The position numbers and the translations under genes are program-made. A stretch of DNA of 64,000 nt. It comes from Bacillus haynesii. GTDB lineage: Bacteria > Bacillota > Bacilli > Bacillales > Bacillaceae. This document shows, piece after piece, positions 31,928 through 40,899 of the stretch (position 1 is its first letter; each line of letters begins with the position of its first letter). The notes under the pieces are model-generated. The model did no database searches. It worked only from the letters and a program-made list of their open reading frames with translations, and was not told where the DNA came from. The stretch is taken from contig NZ_MRBL01000024.1 in the NCBI RefSeq assembly GCF_001969855.1, positions 62,001 to 126,000 of the forward strand. Direction: 5' to 3'.

Positions 31928-32131
31928 CAAAAAAGTCCCGATTGTGCCGTTGTCGTATTCCTTCGTTTTGATCCCGCTCTCGGCAGGTGGGTGTTCTGTT
32001 CCAAACTTTGCAAGTCCTCCAGCACACGAGTGAAAAGAGGCATTTGCTCCATTTGGAAACATCGAACTCCCAAGTAAAAAAATGTTCGGTCAAAACTAGG
32101 TGTACAACAAACACATCAGGACTTTATTTGT
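31928..32131 (-). ncRNA. bsrA: 6S-1 RNA (RNA polymerase-binding regulatory RNA)
   Basis: Located between aspS and tcdA (yrvM), as bsrA is in B. subtilis. The ends pair (AAAGTCCTGATGTG near 32125 with CACAATCGGGACTTTT near 31931), forming the closing stem. The plus-strand text GTTCGGTCAAAACT at about 32085-32098 equals the recalled B. subtilis 6S-1 product RNA. A T-run terminator ends it near 31928. It binds the housekeeping RNA polymerase as an open-promoter mimic, mainly in stationary phase, and is released by pRNA synthesis. ORFs across it are shadows. Confidence 0.93.
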
Positions 32132-32136
32132 TAAAA

Positions 32137-32165
32137 ATGATATCATACGTCCCTTTGATTTTCAA
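32137..32165 (-). promoter_or_regulatory. sigma-A promoter of 6S-1 RNA
   Basis: Minus strand TTGAAA (32160-32165), 17-base spacer, TATCAT (32137-32142). Predicted start near 32130, about 7-10 bases upstream of the closing stem. Confidence 0.75.
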
Positions 32166-32193
32166 TGGGATGTACAGCCGTATATTTTACAAT

Positions 32194-33972
32194 TTACTGT
32201 CGAATTTTGTGTTTAATTTCAAGGTGCAGCTCATCAAGCTGAGCATTGTCGACCTCGCTTGGCGCTTCGGTCATCAGGCAGCTTGCGCTGGCCGTTTTCG
32301 GGAATGCGATCGTATCCCTCAAATTCGTACGGCCGCTGAGCAGCATCACAAGCCTGTCAAGACCGAGTGCAATTCCGCCGTGCGGAGGAGCCCCGTATTC
32401 AAAAGCCTCGAGCAGGAACCCGAATTGCTCCTTCGCTTCTTCTTCTGAAAAGCCGAGAAGGCCAAACATTTTCTCCTGAACGTCTTTTTCAAAAATACGG
32501 ATCGATCCGCCGCCAAGTTCATAGCCGTTTAGGACAAGGTCGTAAGCCTGCGCCTTCATGTCCTGCGGATTCGTCTCGATCAGCTTGAGATCCTCCCTGA
32601 CAGGCATGGTGAACGGGTGGTGCGCGGCATAGTAGCGGCCTTCCTCAGCATCGTACTCGAGAAGCGGCCAGTCGACAACCCATAAGAAGTTAAACAAGCT
32701 TTCATCGATCAGGTTCAGCTCTTTACCAAGCTTTAAACGAAGCGCTCCCAGCGCGTCATTGGCGACTTCGAGCTTGTCGGCCACAAAGAGAAGCAGATCC
32801 CCATCTGCGGCATCAAGCGCCTGAACAAGCGCCTCCTGTTTTTCGCCGGCAAAAAACTTTGCAATCGGTCCTTTAAGTCCATCCGCTTCCGTTTTCAGCC
32901 AAGCCAGCCCTTTTGCTCCATAGTTTGCAGCAAACTCTCCAAGCGCATCGATATCCTTGCGAGAGTAGTTTGCAGCGGCTCCTTTGACATTGATCGCTTT
33001 GACCGCTCCGCCGCTCGTCACGGCCGAAGCGAACACTTTAAAGTCCGAATCCTTCACTGCTTCTGACACATCCGTCAAAAGCATGCCGAAGCGCGTATCT
33101 GGTTTGTCAGAGCCGTATCGGTTCATGGCATCCTCATATGACATTCTAGGAAGCGGCAGCGAGATTTCAATGCCGTGCGTTTCACGCATCACGTGCGCCA
33201 TCATTTCCTCCGAGAGCTTCATGATGTCTTCCTGGCTCATAAATGACATTTCGATATCGATTTGCGTAAACTCAGGCTGACGGTCTGCGCGCAAGTCCTC
33301 ATCCCTGAAGCAGCGGGCGATTTGATAATAGCGGTCAAATCCTGACACCATCAAAAGCTGTTTAAAGATTTGCGGAGATTGCGGAAGCGCATAAAATTCC
33401 CCTTCATGCACACGGCTCGGTACAAGATAGTCGCGTGCGCCTTCAGGCGTGCTTTTTGTTAAAACAGGCGTTTCAATATCGAGAAAGCCGTTGTCATCCA
33501 AAAAGCGGCGGACAGCTTTTGTGACGTTATGACGCATTTTCAGGGAGTTGAACATCTCCGGACGGCGCAAGTCGAGATAGCGGTGCTTCAATCTGATGTC
33601 TTCAGATACTTCTGCAGCCTGGTCGCTGATCGCAAAAGGAGGCGTTTTGGCCGCACTCAGCACCTCGACCGATTCCGCCTGAATTTCGATTCTTCCGGTT
33701 TTTAAATTCGGATTGACTGTTGCTTCTTCGCGGGCAACGACTTTGCCTGTAATGTCAAGCACATATTCGCTGCGGATGCTTTCAGCTGTTTCCAGGGCTG
33801 CTTTGGAAACGTCCGGATTAAACACAACCTGCACAATGCCGGTACGGTCTCTCAAATCAATAAAAATCAAGCCTCCGAGATCGCGTCTTTTTTGAACCCA
33901 TCCTTTTAAAACGACGGATTCTCCGATCGCCTTCTCCGTTATTTCGCCACAATAATACGTTCGTCCAAACAA
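32194..33972 (-). CDS. aspS: aspartyl-tRNA synthetase
   Basis: 592 residues, TTG start behind AAAGGAGAGG. OB-fold anticodon domain ~1-110 ([26 protein letters not shown]), class II core from ~135 with motif 2 [25 protein letters not shown] (~217-241), the bacterial GAD insertion ~290-420, and motif 3 [12 protein letters not shown] (~530-541). Charges tRNA-Asp. 14 bases from hisS and probably cotranscribed under the same T-box. Confidence 0.97.
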   Translation of the reverse strand: MFGRTYYCGEITEKAIGESVVLKGWVQKRRDLGGLIFIDLRDRTGIVQVVFNPDVSKAALETAESIRSEYVLDITGKVVAREEATVNPNLKTGRIEIQAESVEVLSAAKTPPFAISDQAAEVSEDIRLKHRYLDLRRPEMFNSLKMRHNVTKAVRRFLDDNGFLDIETPVLTKSTPEGARDYLVPSRVHEGEFYALPQSPQIFKQLLMVSGFDRYYQIARCFRDEDLRADRQPEFTQIDIEMSFMSQEDIMKLSEEMMAHVMRETHGIEISLPLPRMSYEDAMNRYGSDKPDTRFGMLLTDVSEAVKDSDFKVFASAVTSGGAVKAINVKGAAANYSRKDIDALGEFAANYGAKGLAWLKTEADGLKGPIAKFFAGEKQEALVQALDAADGDLLLFVADKLEVANDALGALRLKLGKELNLIDESLFNFLWVVDWPLLEYDAEEGRYYAAHHPFTMPVREDLKLIETNPQDMKAQAYDLVLNGYELGGGSIRIFEKDVQEKMFGLLGFSEEEAKEQFGFLLEAFEYGAPPHGGIALGLDRLVMLLSGRTNLRDTIAFPKTASASCLMTEAPSEVDNAQLDELHLEIKHKIRQ

Positions 33973-33986
33973 AGCGGTCCTCTCCT

Positions 33987-35261
33987 TTAACTTTCAGTGT
34001 TTGTTTTCAAAAAACGGATGAATTCATCAAGGCCGACGGCCTGTTGATCTCCTGTTTTCGCATCTTTGACATTAATTTGATTTTGGTTCAGTTCATCCTC
34101 GCCCAAAACAGCGATATATTTCGCATGGAGACGGTCAGCGGATTTAAACTGACCTTTCATTTTTTTCTGTTCATAGTCGATTTCGGCGGAAATCCCTGCT
34201 TCTCTCAGTTTATAGAGGAGGGATACGGAATAGTCTTTGGCTTTGTCGCCAAGTGTCACGATATAGCAGTCAATGCCGTCATCCGTTCCGACATTTACAT
34301 TTTCGGCGTCCAGTGCGGCGAGAAGGCGTTCGATGCTCATCGCAAAGCCGATGCCCGGCGCTTTCGGTCCGCCGAACTCCTCGGTAAGGCCGTCATAGCG
34401 CCCACCGCCTGCAAGCGTCGTAATCGCTCCGAAGCCTTCGGCATTGCTCATGATTTCAAAAGCCGTGTGATTGTAATAGTCAAGCCCTCTCACCAGATTC
34501 GAATCGACCTCAAATGCAATGCCGATGTCGGTCAGATATTGCTGTACTTTTGCAAAATAGGCTTTAGATTCTTCATTTAAGTAGTCAAGAATCGAAGGAG
34601 CCGTTTTCAGCAGTTCATGATCCCTGTCTTTTTTGCAGTCCAGAATCCGCAGCGGGTTTTGCCGGAGCCGTGTTTGACAGTCTGAACAAAACTCGTCGAT
34701 CCGCGGCTCAAAGTGGCGGATCAGCGCTTCTCTGTGAGCGGTTCGGCTCTCTTTGTCGCCGAGGCTGTTAATGACAAGCTTCAGATTGCTGAGACCCGCT
34801 TTCCGGTACACGCTCATCGCCAAAGCAATGACTTCCGCATCAATCGCCGGATCGTTCGAACCGATCGCTTCGATGCCGAATTGATAAAATTGGCGGTAGC
34901 GCCCCGTCTGCGGCCTTTCATAGCGGAACATCGGTCCGATGTAGTAAAGCTTCGTCGGCTGAACCGGATTTGCAAAAAGTTTGTTTTCCACAAAAGAGCG
35001 TACCGCTGATGCAGTACCTTCAGGACGAAGCGTCAGGCTTCTTCCTTTTTTGTCTGCGAATGTGTACATTTCTTTTTGCACGATATCGGTCGATTCTCCC
35101 ACCCCGCGGGAAAATAGTTCTGTATGTTCAAAAATAGGCGTCCGGATTTCTTTATATTGATACGCATGACACGTTTCTCTCGCAATCTTTTCGACATATT
35201 GCCAGCGTTCCGATTCTCCGGGGAGAATATCTTGTGTTCCCCTTGGAATATTAAATCCCAT
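33987..35261 (-). CDS. hisS: histidyl-tRNA synthetase
   Basis: 424 residues, ATG behind TGAGGAGGAT. Class II core: motif 1 region [11 protein letters not shown] (~6-16), motif 2 [28 protein letters not shown] (~107-134), His-specific [14 protein letters not shown] (~256-269), motif 3 [15 protein letters not shown] (~309-323), anticodon domain ~330-420. First gene of hisS-aspS, preceded by a His-specific T-box. Confidence 0.97.
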   Translation of the reverse strand: MGFNIPRGTQDILPGESERWQYVEKIARETCHAYQYKEIRTPIFEHTELFSRGVGESTDIVQKEMYTFADKKGRSLTLRPEGTASAVRSFVENKLFANPVQPTKLYYIGPMFRYERPQTGRYRQFYQFGIEAIGSNDPAIDAEVIALAMSVYRKAGLSNLKLVINSLGDKESRTAHREALIRHFEPRIDEFCSDCQTRLRQNPLRILDCKKDRDHELLKTAPSILDYLNEESKAYFAKVQQYLTDIGIAFEVDSNLVRGLDYYNHTAFEIMSNAEGFGAITTLAGGGRYDGLTEEFGGPKAPGIGFAMSIERLLAALDAENVNVGTDDGIDCYIVTLGDKAKDYSVSLLYKLREAGISAEIDYEQKKMKGQFKSADRLHAKYIAVLGEDELNQNQINVKDAKTGDQQAVGLDEFIRFLKTNTES

Positions 35262-35307
35262 GTTAAAATCCTCCTCATGACTGAAATGCTTTTTTCATTT
35301 ATGGAAA

Positions 35308-35598
35308 TAAAAAAACCCCCGAGCCTACTATAAAACCAATAGTAGGGACGAGAGTTATACCCGTGGTGCCACCCTAGTTGGAACGATAAACCCGTTCCCG
35401 CTCATGCCTTTAACGCAGGTTCACGTCCGCCGCCTAATTGCTCGCATGTTCTGACGGGCTTTCAGCGGGAAACCTTCGGAGTGTTCATTCGGTCAAGATA
35501 CCGTGCAGACCGCTTTCAGCCCAGGGCGGTTCCTCTCTTTTCACGTACTCTTGCCTACTATTCTCCATCTTCAGTTCAGCTCATATGTACACTAATTT
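35308..35598 (-). promoter_or_regulatory. T-box riboswitch leader of hisS-aspS
   Basis: Minus strand T-box core AGGGTGGCACCACGG at ~35362-35376, then terminator stem CCTACTA / TAGTAGG with a following GGGGGTTTTTTT (to ~35311). The Stem I region contains GAACAC; its CAC (35481-35483) is the His specifier codon. Uncharged tRNA-His should prevent termination. Confidence 0.94.
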
Positions 35599-35603
35599 AT
35601 ATT

Positions 35604-35632
35604 ATAATACGAGTGTTATGTTTGCATGTCAA
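35604..35632 (-). promoter_or_regulatory. sigma-A promoter of hisS-aspS
   Basis: Minus strand TTGACA (35627-35632), 17-base spacer, TATTAT (35604-35609). Consensus-like, directly upstream of the T-box leader. Confidence 0.88.
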
Positions 35633-35634
35633 CC

Positions 35635-35799
35635 CTATTTGCGGTTCTTTTTATTCTGAATTGATTCTTTGGACGTCAGCCCAAGCTCAGTGGCCGTTTC
35701 TTCCATGAAGCCGGCGTGCTCCGGGTCCGCATGCTCCTTTAGATGCAGATTCGCATCTTGCTCATGGATCGCCCTGCCCATTCTTTGATTATACCTCAT
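35635..35799 (-). CDS. yrzK: YrzK-like small protein
   Basis: 54 residues from ATG 35797-35799 (MRYNQRMGRAIHEQ), 8 bases after AAAGGATG; the upstream extension has no site. Charged, His-rich, helical (ANLHLKEHADPEHAGFMEETATELGLTSKESIQNKK), no membrane segment. Lies between the hisS promoter and yrvJ as yrzK does in B. subtilis. Function unknown. Its stop is only 3 bases from the hisS -35 box. Confidence 0.7.
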   Translation of the reverse strand: MRYNQRMGRAIHEQDANLHLKEHADPEHAGFMEETATELGLTSKESIQNKKNRK

Positions 35800-35941
35800 G
35801 CAGCAACATCCTTTTGATATCTTTTTTCTATAGTATAAACAAATCATTTTCATTTTATTAAAAAAACGGCAAGGAATATACGATATAGAAGAAGAAGTAG
35901 TGTTCCAAGTTTTTTACCGAAAGGAGGAGATGGGTATCAAA

Positions 35942-37513
35942 ATGAAAAAAAGAGCGGTATTGATCCTATCGATGATGCTGGCAACACAAGCAGCCTTTTA
36001 TACATCGTCAAACACAGCTTCTGCAGCCATCGGGGAAGCCGTGATTGCCACCGATGAAATCAATGTCAGGAGCGGTCCTGGACTGAGCCACGAAGTCGTC
36101 AGCGTCGTCAGCCGGAATGAAAGCTATCCGATTCTCGAAGAACGCGGGGATTGGGTGCAAATTCAGCTGAACGGCGGACAAAAAGGCTGGGTCGTATCCT
36201 GGCTGATCAAGAAAAAAAGCCAAGTCTCCAGCGGGTCTGATTCCGCATCGGGAAAAGTCACATCTTCCGAAGCAAACTTAAGAATCAGAAAAGGTCCCGG
36301 CACTTCATATGAAGTCCAAGGCGTATTCCCTGAAGGAGAACAGGCTGACCTGTTAAAGACCGACGGAAAATGGATGAAGATTTCCTATCAGAACATCACA
36401 GGCTGGGTCCATTCAGACTATGTCAATCAAGGTTCAGGCGCACAACAGTCTCAATCGTCTTCATCACATGCTTCATCAACAAAATCAGGAACGGTCGGCG
36501 TATCCACCTTAAATGTCAGGAGCACAGCTTCCCATCAAGGACGGATTATTGCCACGCTCCAACGGAATGCAAGCGTGACGATTTTAAACGAACAGCACGG
36601 CTGGTATGAAATCGAATTTAATGGACAAAAGGGCTGGGCCGCAAGCCACTATATTCTCGAAGGAACCAAACAGAAAAGCGGAACTTCGGAAACAAGCAGC
36701 GGCTCCGGGTCAAAACAGCAGGCCACCATCGTGTATGAAGGCACAAATGTTAGAAGCGGGCCTTCGACATCCTCAGCGATCGTCAAGCGAGCGGGGAAAG
36801 GCGAGTCTTACCCGATCGTCTCTGCAAAAGGCGACTGGTATGAAATCAAACTGTCAAACGGCAATTCCGCTTATGTGGCAAGCTGGGTCGTTCAGACCGC
36901 TGACCAGTCAGGCTCAGCCGGAGATTCGAAAAGCGCAGCACCGCCTTTGGCAAAGCGGTCGAGCGCAAGCGGCACAATCAAAAATAAAACGGTTATCATC
37001 GATGCCGGACACGGAGGACATGACAGCGGAACAATCGGAACGCGGGGGACGCTCGAAAAACGGCTGACCATCAAAACAGCAACGCTACTTGCCGCGAAAC
37101 TGAGAGCCGATGGCGTCAACGTCTATATGACACGGAATGACGATTCTTTCGTCAGCCTTCAGTCGCGGGTCGCGACCTCTCATTACCGAAACGCCGACGC
37201 TTTTATCAGCATTCATTATGATAGTTTTCCAAACGCGTCCGTCAGGGGAAATACCGCCTATTACTACAGCCCGTCAAAAGACCGGAAGCTCGCAGCAGAC
37301 GTGCAGTCCGAGATCGAAAAGCACTCGCCTCTGCCAAGCCGCGGCGTATTATTCGGGGACTACTTCGTATTAAGAGAAAATAAACAGCCCGCCGCATTGT
37401 TTGAACTCGGCTACTTGAGCCATCCTCAAGAAGAAGCGGTTGTCAGCACGAACGCTTACAGAGAAAGAGTGACAGACGGCATCAGAAGCGGCCTGGAAAA
37501 CTATTTTGACTAA
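35942..37513 (+). CDS. yrvJ: secreted N-acetylmuramoyl-L-alanine amidase with SH3b repeats
   Basis: 523 residues from ATG 35942 (MKKRAVLILSMML); an ATG at 35930 is too close to GGAGGAG, but the spacing of the chosen one is long, so the start is uncertain. Signal peptide ~1-28. Four bacterial SH3b domains (NVRSGPG or NLRIRKGPG motifs at ~40, ~107, ~190, ~268) separated by Ser/Gln linkers, then Amidase_3 with zinc-ligand motifs VIIDAGHGGHDSGT, a later Glu, and SIHYDSFPN. Cleaves the lactyl-peptide bond of peptidoglycan outside the cell. Equivalent to yrvJ, slightly different in linkers. Confidence 0.9.
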   Translation: MKKRAVLILSMMLATQAAFYTSSNTASAAIGEAVIATDEINVRSGPGLSHEVVSVVSRNESYPILEERGDWVQIQLNGGQKGWVVSWLIKKKSQVSSGSDSASGKVTSSEANLRIRKGPGTSYEVQGVFPEGEQADLLKTDGKWMKISYQNITGWVHSDYVNQGSGAQQSQSSSSHASSTKSGTVGVSTLNVRSTASHQGRIIATLQRNASVTILNEQHGWYEIEFNGQKGWAASHYILEGTKQKSGTSETSSGSGSKQQATIVYEGTNVRSGPSTSSAIVKRAGKGESYPIVSAKGDWYEIKLSNGNSAYVASWVVQTADQSGSAGDSKSAAPPLAKRSSASGTIKNKTVIIDAGHGGHDSGTIGTRGTLEKRLTIKTATLLAAKLRADGVNVYMTRNDDSFVSLQSRVATSHYRNADAFISIHYDSFPNASVRGNTAYYYSPSKDRKLAADVQSEIEKHSPLPSRGVLFGDYFVLRENKQPAALFELGYLSHPQEEAVVSTNAYRERVTDGIRSGLENYFD

Positions 37514-37546
37514 TAAAAAAAGCTCCCAAATGGGAGCTTTTTTATG
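37513..37546. terminator. bidirectional terminator yrvJ/dtd
   Basis: AAAGCTCCCA / TGGGAGCTTT stem (37519-37540) between convergent genes, with A and T runs on the two sides. Confidence 0.88.
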
Positions 37547-37985
37547 CTTTCGAATCCATAATAAACGTGACGGGACCGGAATTTGTCAGCTTGACATCCA
37601 TCATTTCTCCAAATCTTCCCGTTTCGACAGTGACGCCTTTTGCGCGAAGTATGCTGTTCCACTCCTCGTACAATTGAAGCGCCTGATCGGGTTTTGCCGC
37701 TTTTGTAAAATTCGGCCGCCTTCCTTTTTTCGTGTCGCCGTACAAGGTAAACTGAGAAACCGATAAAACGGAGCCCCCGACATCTAAAAGCGACAGGTTC
37801 ATCTTTTCGCCTTCATCTTCAAAAATTCGCAGATTGACAAGCTTTTCCGCCAAATATGCGACATCCTCGCTCGTATCTTCGTGCGTCACACCGACAAGCG
37901 CCATCAAGCCGAGGCCGATTTGACCGACAGTCTCACCTCCCACCGAAACGCTTGCATCTGTGACGCGCTGAACAACTAATCTCAT
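37542..37985 (-). CDS. dtd: D-aminoacyl-tRNA deacylase
   Basis: 147 residues. DTD signatures: [17 protein letters not shown] (~75-91, active-site SQF) and [10 protein letters not shown] (~135-144, the cross-dimer GlyPro motif). Hydrolyses D-aminoacyl-tRNAs, recycling tRNA. AGGAGGAAAAG precedes the ATG. 13 bases downstream of relA and probably cotranscribed. Confidence 0.95.
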   Translation of the reverse strand: MRLVVQRVTDASVSVGGETVGQIGLGLMALVGVTHEDTSEDVAYLAEKLVNLRIFEDEGEKMNLSLLDVGGSVLSVSQFTLYGDTKKGRRPNFTKAAKPDQALQLYEEWNSILRAKGVTVETGRFGEMMDVKLTNSGPVTFIMDSKA

Positions 37986-37998
37986 GACACTTTTCCTC

Positions 37999-40200
37999 CT
38001 AATTCATCACCCTGCGCACGGAGTAAATATCTTTGATTTGCTTGATCCGTTCAACTACTTTATGCAAATGATTAATATTTTGAATGAAGATGGCCATATG
38101 GATCGTCGCCACTTTATTGCGGTCCGATTTACCTGAAACGGATGAAATATTTGTTTTTGTCTCATTAACGGCCTGAAGAACTTCATTTAGAAGTCCGCGG
38201 CGATCATAGCCGAGAATTTCGATTTCGACGTTATATTCTTTTCTCCGCTGCGTCTGCGGTTCATGCTCCCATTCTACTTGAATCAGCCGGTCGAGCGCTT
38301 CATTTGTTAAAACGTTCGGGCAGTCCTCACGATGGACGGAGACGCCCCGGCCTTTTGTAATGAATCCGACGATCGGATCTCCCGGAACAGGGTTGCAGCA
38401 TTTTGACAGTCTGATCAGAAGGTTGTCAACGCCTTTGACGCGAACGCCCGCTTCGCGTTTCTTCCCTTGGTAAGGTTTCACTTCAGGCGTTACGTCCTGA
38501 ACGCTTTTCACCTGTTCTTCCTGATCTCTGATCTTCCGTTCTTTTTCCGTCAGGCGGTTTGCAACTTGAGCGGCTGTAATGCCGTTATAGCCAACTGCGG
38601 CATACATGTCTTCTTCATTGGCAAAGTTAAATTTGTCGGCGACCTTCTGCAGATTTTCTGCTGTTAAGACGTCTTTCACTTCAAAGTCCAGGTTTTTAAT
38701 TTCTTTTTCAACCAGTTCTTTGCCTTTTTCGACGTTTTCCTCTCTGCGCTGCTTTTTAAAGAACTGACGGATTTTATGCTTCGCCTGAGATGTCTGGGCA
38801 AGGTTGATCCAGTCCTGGCTCGGACCGTACGAATGCTTGGATGTCAGAATTTCTACGATATCCCCTGTACGCAGCTTGTAATCAAGCGTGACCATTTTGC
38901 CGTTTACTTTCGCCCCGATCGTTTTATTGCCTATTTCTGAATGGATCCGGTACGAAAAGTCGATCGGCACGGAGCCTGACGGCAATTCGATGACGTCTCC
39001 TTTCGGCGTAAAAACGAACACCATGTCGGAAAACAAATCGATTTTAAGAGATTCCATAAATTCTTCGGCATCGCTCGACTCATTTTGAAACTCCAAAATT
39101 TCGCGGAACCAGGAGAGTTTTTTATCAAAACTTGAATCTTCATTGGCATTTTTGCCTTCTTTGTAAGCCCAATGGGCCGCGATTCCGTACTCCGCAATTT
39201 CGTGCATTTCAAACGTCCTGATCTGGACTTCCAGCGGATCCCCCTTCGGGCCGATGACGGTGGTGTGGAGCGACTGGTACATGTTCGGCTTCGGCATTGC
39301 GATATAGTCTTTAAATCTGCCCGGCATCGGCTTCCAGCACGTATGAATAATGCCTAAAACCGCGTAGCAGTCCTTGATGCTGTTGACGAGGATCCGGACT
39401 GCGAGCAAGTCGTAAATTTCGTTGAATTGCTTGTTTTGCATGGCCATTTTTCTGTAGATGCTGTAAATATGCTTCGGCCGGCCGGAAAAGTCCGCTTTAA
39501 TATTGACCTCTTCGACGCGACTTTTCACTTCGTTTACGACCTCGTCGACGTACAATTCCCTTTCGGCCCGCTTTTTCTTCATCAAATTGACGATCCGGTA
39601 ATATTGCTGCGGATTTAAATACCGTAAAGCGGTATCCTCAAGCTCCCACTTTATTTTTGAAATCCCAAGGCGATGAGCCAGCGGAGCAAATATTTCAAGC
39701 GTCTCATTTGAAATTCTGCGCTGCTTTTCCTGCGGCAGATGCTTCAGGGTTCTCATGTTGTGAAGGCGGTCCGCCAGCTTGATCAAAATGACGCGGATGT
39801 CCTGAGCCATAGCCACAAACATTTTCCGATGATTTTCTGCCTGCTGTTCTTCCTGTGATTTATATTTAATTTTCCCAAGCTTCGTGACGCCGTCGACAAG
39901 CATCGCAACTTCTTCGTTGAATGCTTCCTTTAAATCTTCAAGCGTTACGCTCGTATCTTCCACCACATCATGGAGAAATCCTCCCGCTATTGTGGCGGGG
40001 TCCATTTCCAAATCGACGAGGATTCCTGCGACCTGGATCGGATGAATAATATACGGCTCGCCCGATTTGCGGTATTGTTCGCGATGTGCGTCTTCCGCGT
40101 ACTGATAAGCCTTTTTTATAAAAGCAACATGTTCATCGGAAAGGTAATTTTTCGCCTTCTCAATGACTTGCTCAGCGGTTAATACTTGTTCGTTCGCCAT
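37999..40200 (-). CDS. relA: bifunctional (p)ppGpp synthetase/hydrolase
   Basis: 733 residues. HD hydrolase domain with HDVVEDTSV (~77-85), synthetase domain ~230-350 ([13 protein letters not shown]), TGS ~390-450, helical and zinc-finger region ([14 protein letters not shown], ~605-618) and C-terminal ACT ~660-733. Makes and degrades the alarmone in response to uncharged tRNA on ribosomes. Own sigma-A promoter. The RIS/ACT module is intact. Confidence 0.97.
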   Translation of the reverse strand: MANEQVLTAEQVIEKAKNYLSDEHVAFIKKAYQYAEDAHREQYRKSGEPYIIHPIQVAGILVDLEMDPATIAGGFLHDVVEDTSVTLEDLKEAFNEEVAMLVDGVTKLGKIKYKSQEEQQAENHRKMFVAMAQDIRVILIKLADRLHNMRTLKHLPQEKQRRISNETLEIFAPLAHRLGISKIKWELEDTALRYLNPQQYYRIVNLMKKKRAERELYVDEVVNEVKSRVEEVNIKADFSGRPKHIYSIYRKMAMQNKQFNEIYDLLAVRILVNSIKDCYAVLGIIHTCWKPMPGRFKDYIAMPKPNMYQSLHTTVIGPKGDPLEVQIRTFEMHEIAEYGIAAHWAYKEGKNANEDSSFDKKLSWFREILEFQNESSDAEEFMESLKIDLFSDMVFVFTPKGDVIELPSGSVPIDFSYRIHSEIGNKTIGAKVNGKMVTLDYKLRTGDIVEILTSKHSYGPSQDWINLAQTSQAKHKIRQFFKKQRREENVEKGKELVEKEIKNLDFEVKDVLTAENLQKVADKFNFANEEDMYAAVGYNGITAAQVANRLTEKERKIRDQEEQVKSVQDVTPEVKPYQGKKREAGVRVKGVDNLLIRLSKCCNPVPGDPIVGFITKGRGVSVHREDCPNVLTNEALDRLIQVEWEHEPQTQRRKEYNVEIEILGYDRRGLLNEVLQAVNETKTNISSVSGKSDRNKVATIHMAIFIQNINHLHKVVERIKQIKDIYSVRRVMN

Positions 40201-40239
40201 GGAATCACCTTTTTTATAATTGAAAACTGTATTGTAATT

Positions 40240-40268
40240 ATTATCAAGAAAAATGTCACAGATGTAAA
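40240..40268 (-). promoter_or_regulatory. sigma-A promoter of relA
   Basis: Minus strand TTTACA (40263-40268), 17-base spacer, GATAAT (40240-40245), 40 bases before the ATG. Confidence 0.7.
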
Positions 40269-40319
40269 GAGAAGAAATTTAAAAGGGCTTTTGCCGGCCC
40301 CGGAATACTATATGAATAG

Positions 40320-40356
40320 GAAAAAAAGCACCCGCTTTTTATGAGTGCTTTTTATA
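40320..40356 (-). terminator. terminator of recJ-apt
   Basis: AAAAAGCACCCGC ... GAGTGCTTTTT hairpin; the minus strand exits into a long T run. It lies 14 bases after apt. Confidence 0.8.
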
Positions 40357-40369
40357 GTATAAATTTTGT

Positions 40370-40882
40370 TTAGTATTGCATCAAGGTTAAAATATCATAT
40401 CCGTCCAGTTTATTTCTTCCTTCAAGATATGTCAGTTCGATCAGGAAAGCGATTCCGGCCACGACGCCGCCGAGCTCTTCAACAAGCTTGATCGTTGCTT
40501 CAATCGTCCCGCCGGTTGCAAGCAGGTCGTCAGTGATTAAGACGCGCTGCCCCGGTCTAATGGCATCTTTATGGATGGTCAGGACGTCTTTTCCATATTC
40601 CAATCCGTAGTCGACTTTGATGACTTCGCGCGGCAGTTTGCCTTCTTTGCGGACAGGCGCAAACCCTACCCCAAGCGCATATGCGACAGGGCAGCCGATG
40701 ATAAATCCTCTCGCTTCAGGTCCGACAACGAGATCGATCTGTTTTTCTTTCGCATACGTTACAATTTGATCTGTCGCGTAGCGATAGACGTCGCCTTTGT
40801 CCATCAATGTTGTAATATCTTTAAATTGTACGCCTTCCTTCGGGTAGTCCGGCACAATTGTCACATACTTCTTCAAATCCAT
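40370..40882 (-). CDS. apt: adenine phosphoribosyltransferase
   Basis: 170 residues. PRPP motif [26 protein letters not shown] (~118-143) and the N-terminal purine loop ([14 protein letters not shown], ~11-24) are present. Converts adenine and PRPP to AMP, salvaging adenine released for example by MtnN. Downstream of recJ by 17 bases and upstream of relA, an order conserved in Bacillus. Confidence 0.97.
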   Translation of the reverse strand: MDLKKYVTIVPDYPKEGVQFKDITTLMDKGDVYRYATDQIVTYAKEKQIDLVVGPEARGFIIGCPVAYALGVGFAPVRKEGKLPREVIKVDYGLEYGKDVLTIHKDAIRPGQRVLITDDLLATGGTIEATIKLVEELGGVVAGIAFLIELTYLEGRNKLDGYDILTLMQY

Positions 40883-40899
40883 CTGTCTTCATGTCCTCC

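Noticed and set aside
31853..32114. Two ORFs of 69-72 codons on the minus strand
   Set aside because: They cross the 6S-1 RNA gene, whose structure and position explain the sequence better.
35438..35708. Plus-strand ORFs of ~75 codons upstream of hisS
   Set aside because: They overlap the His T-box leader and the hisS promoter.
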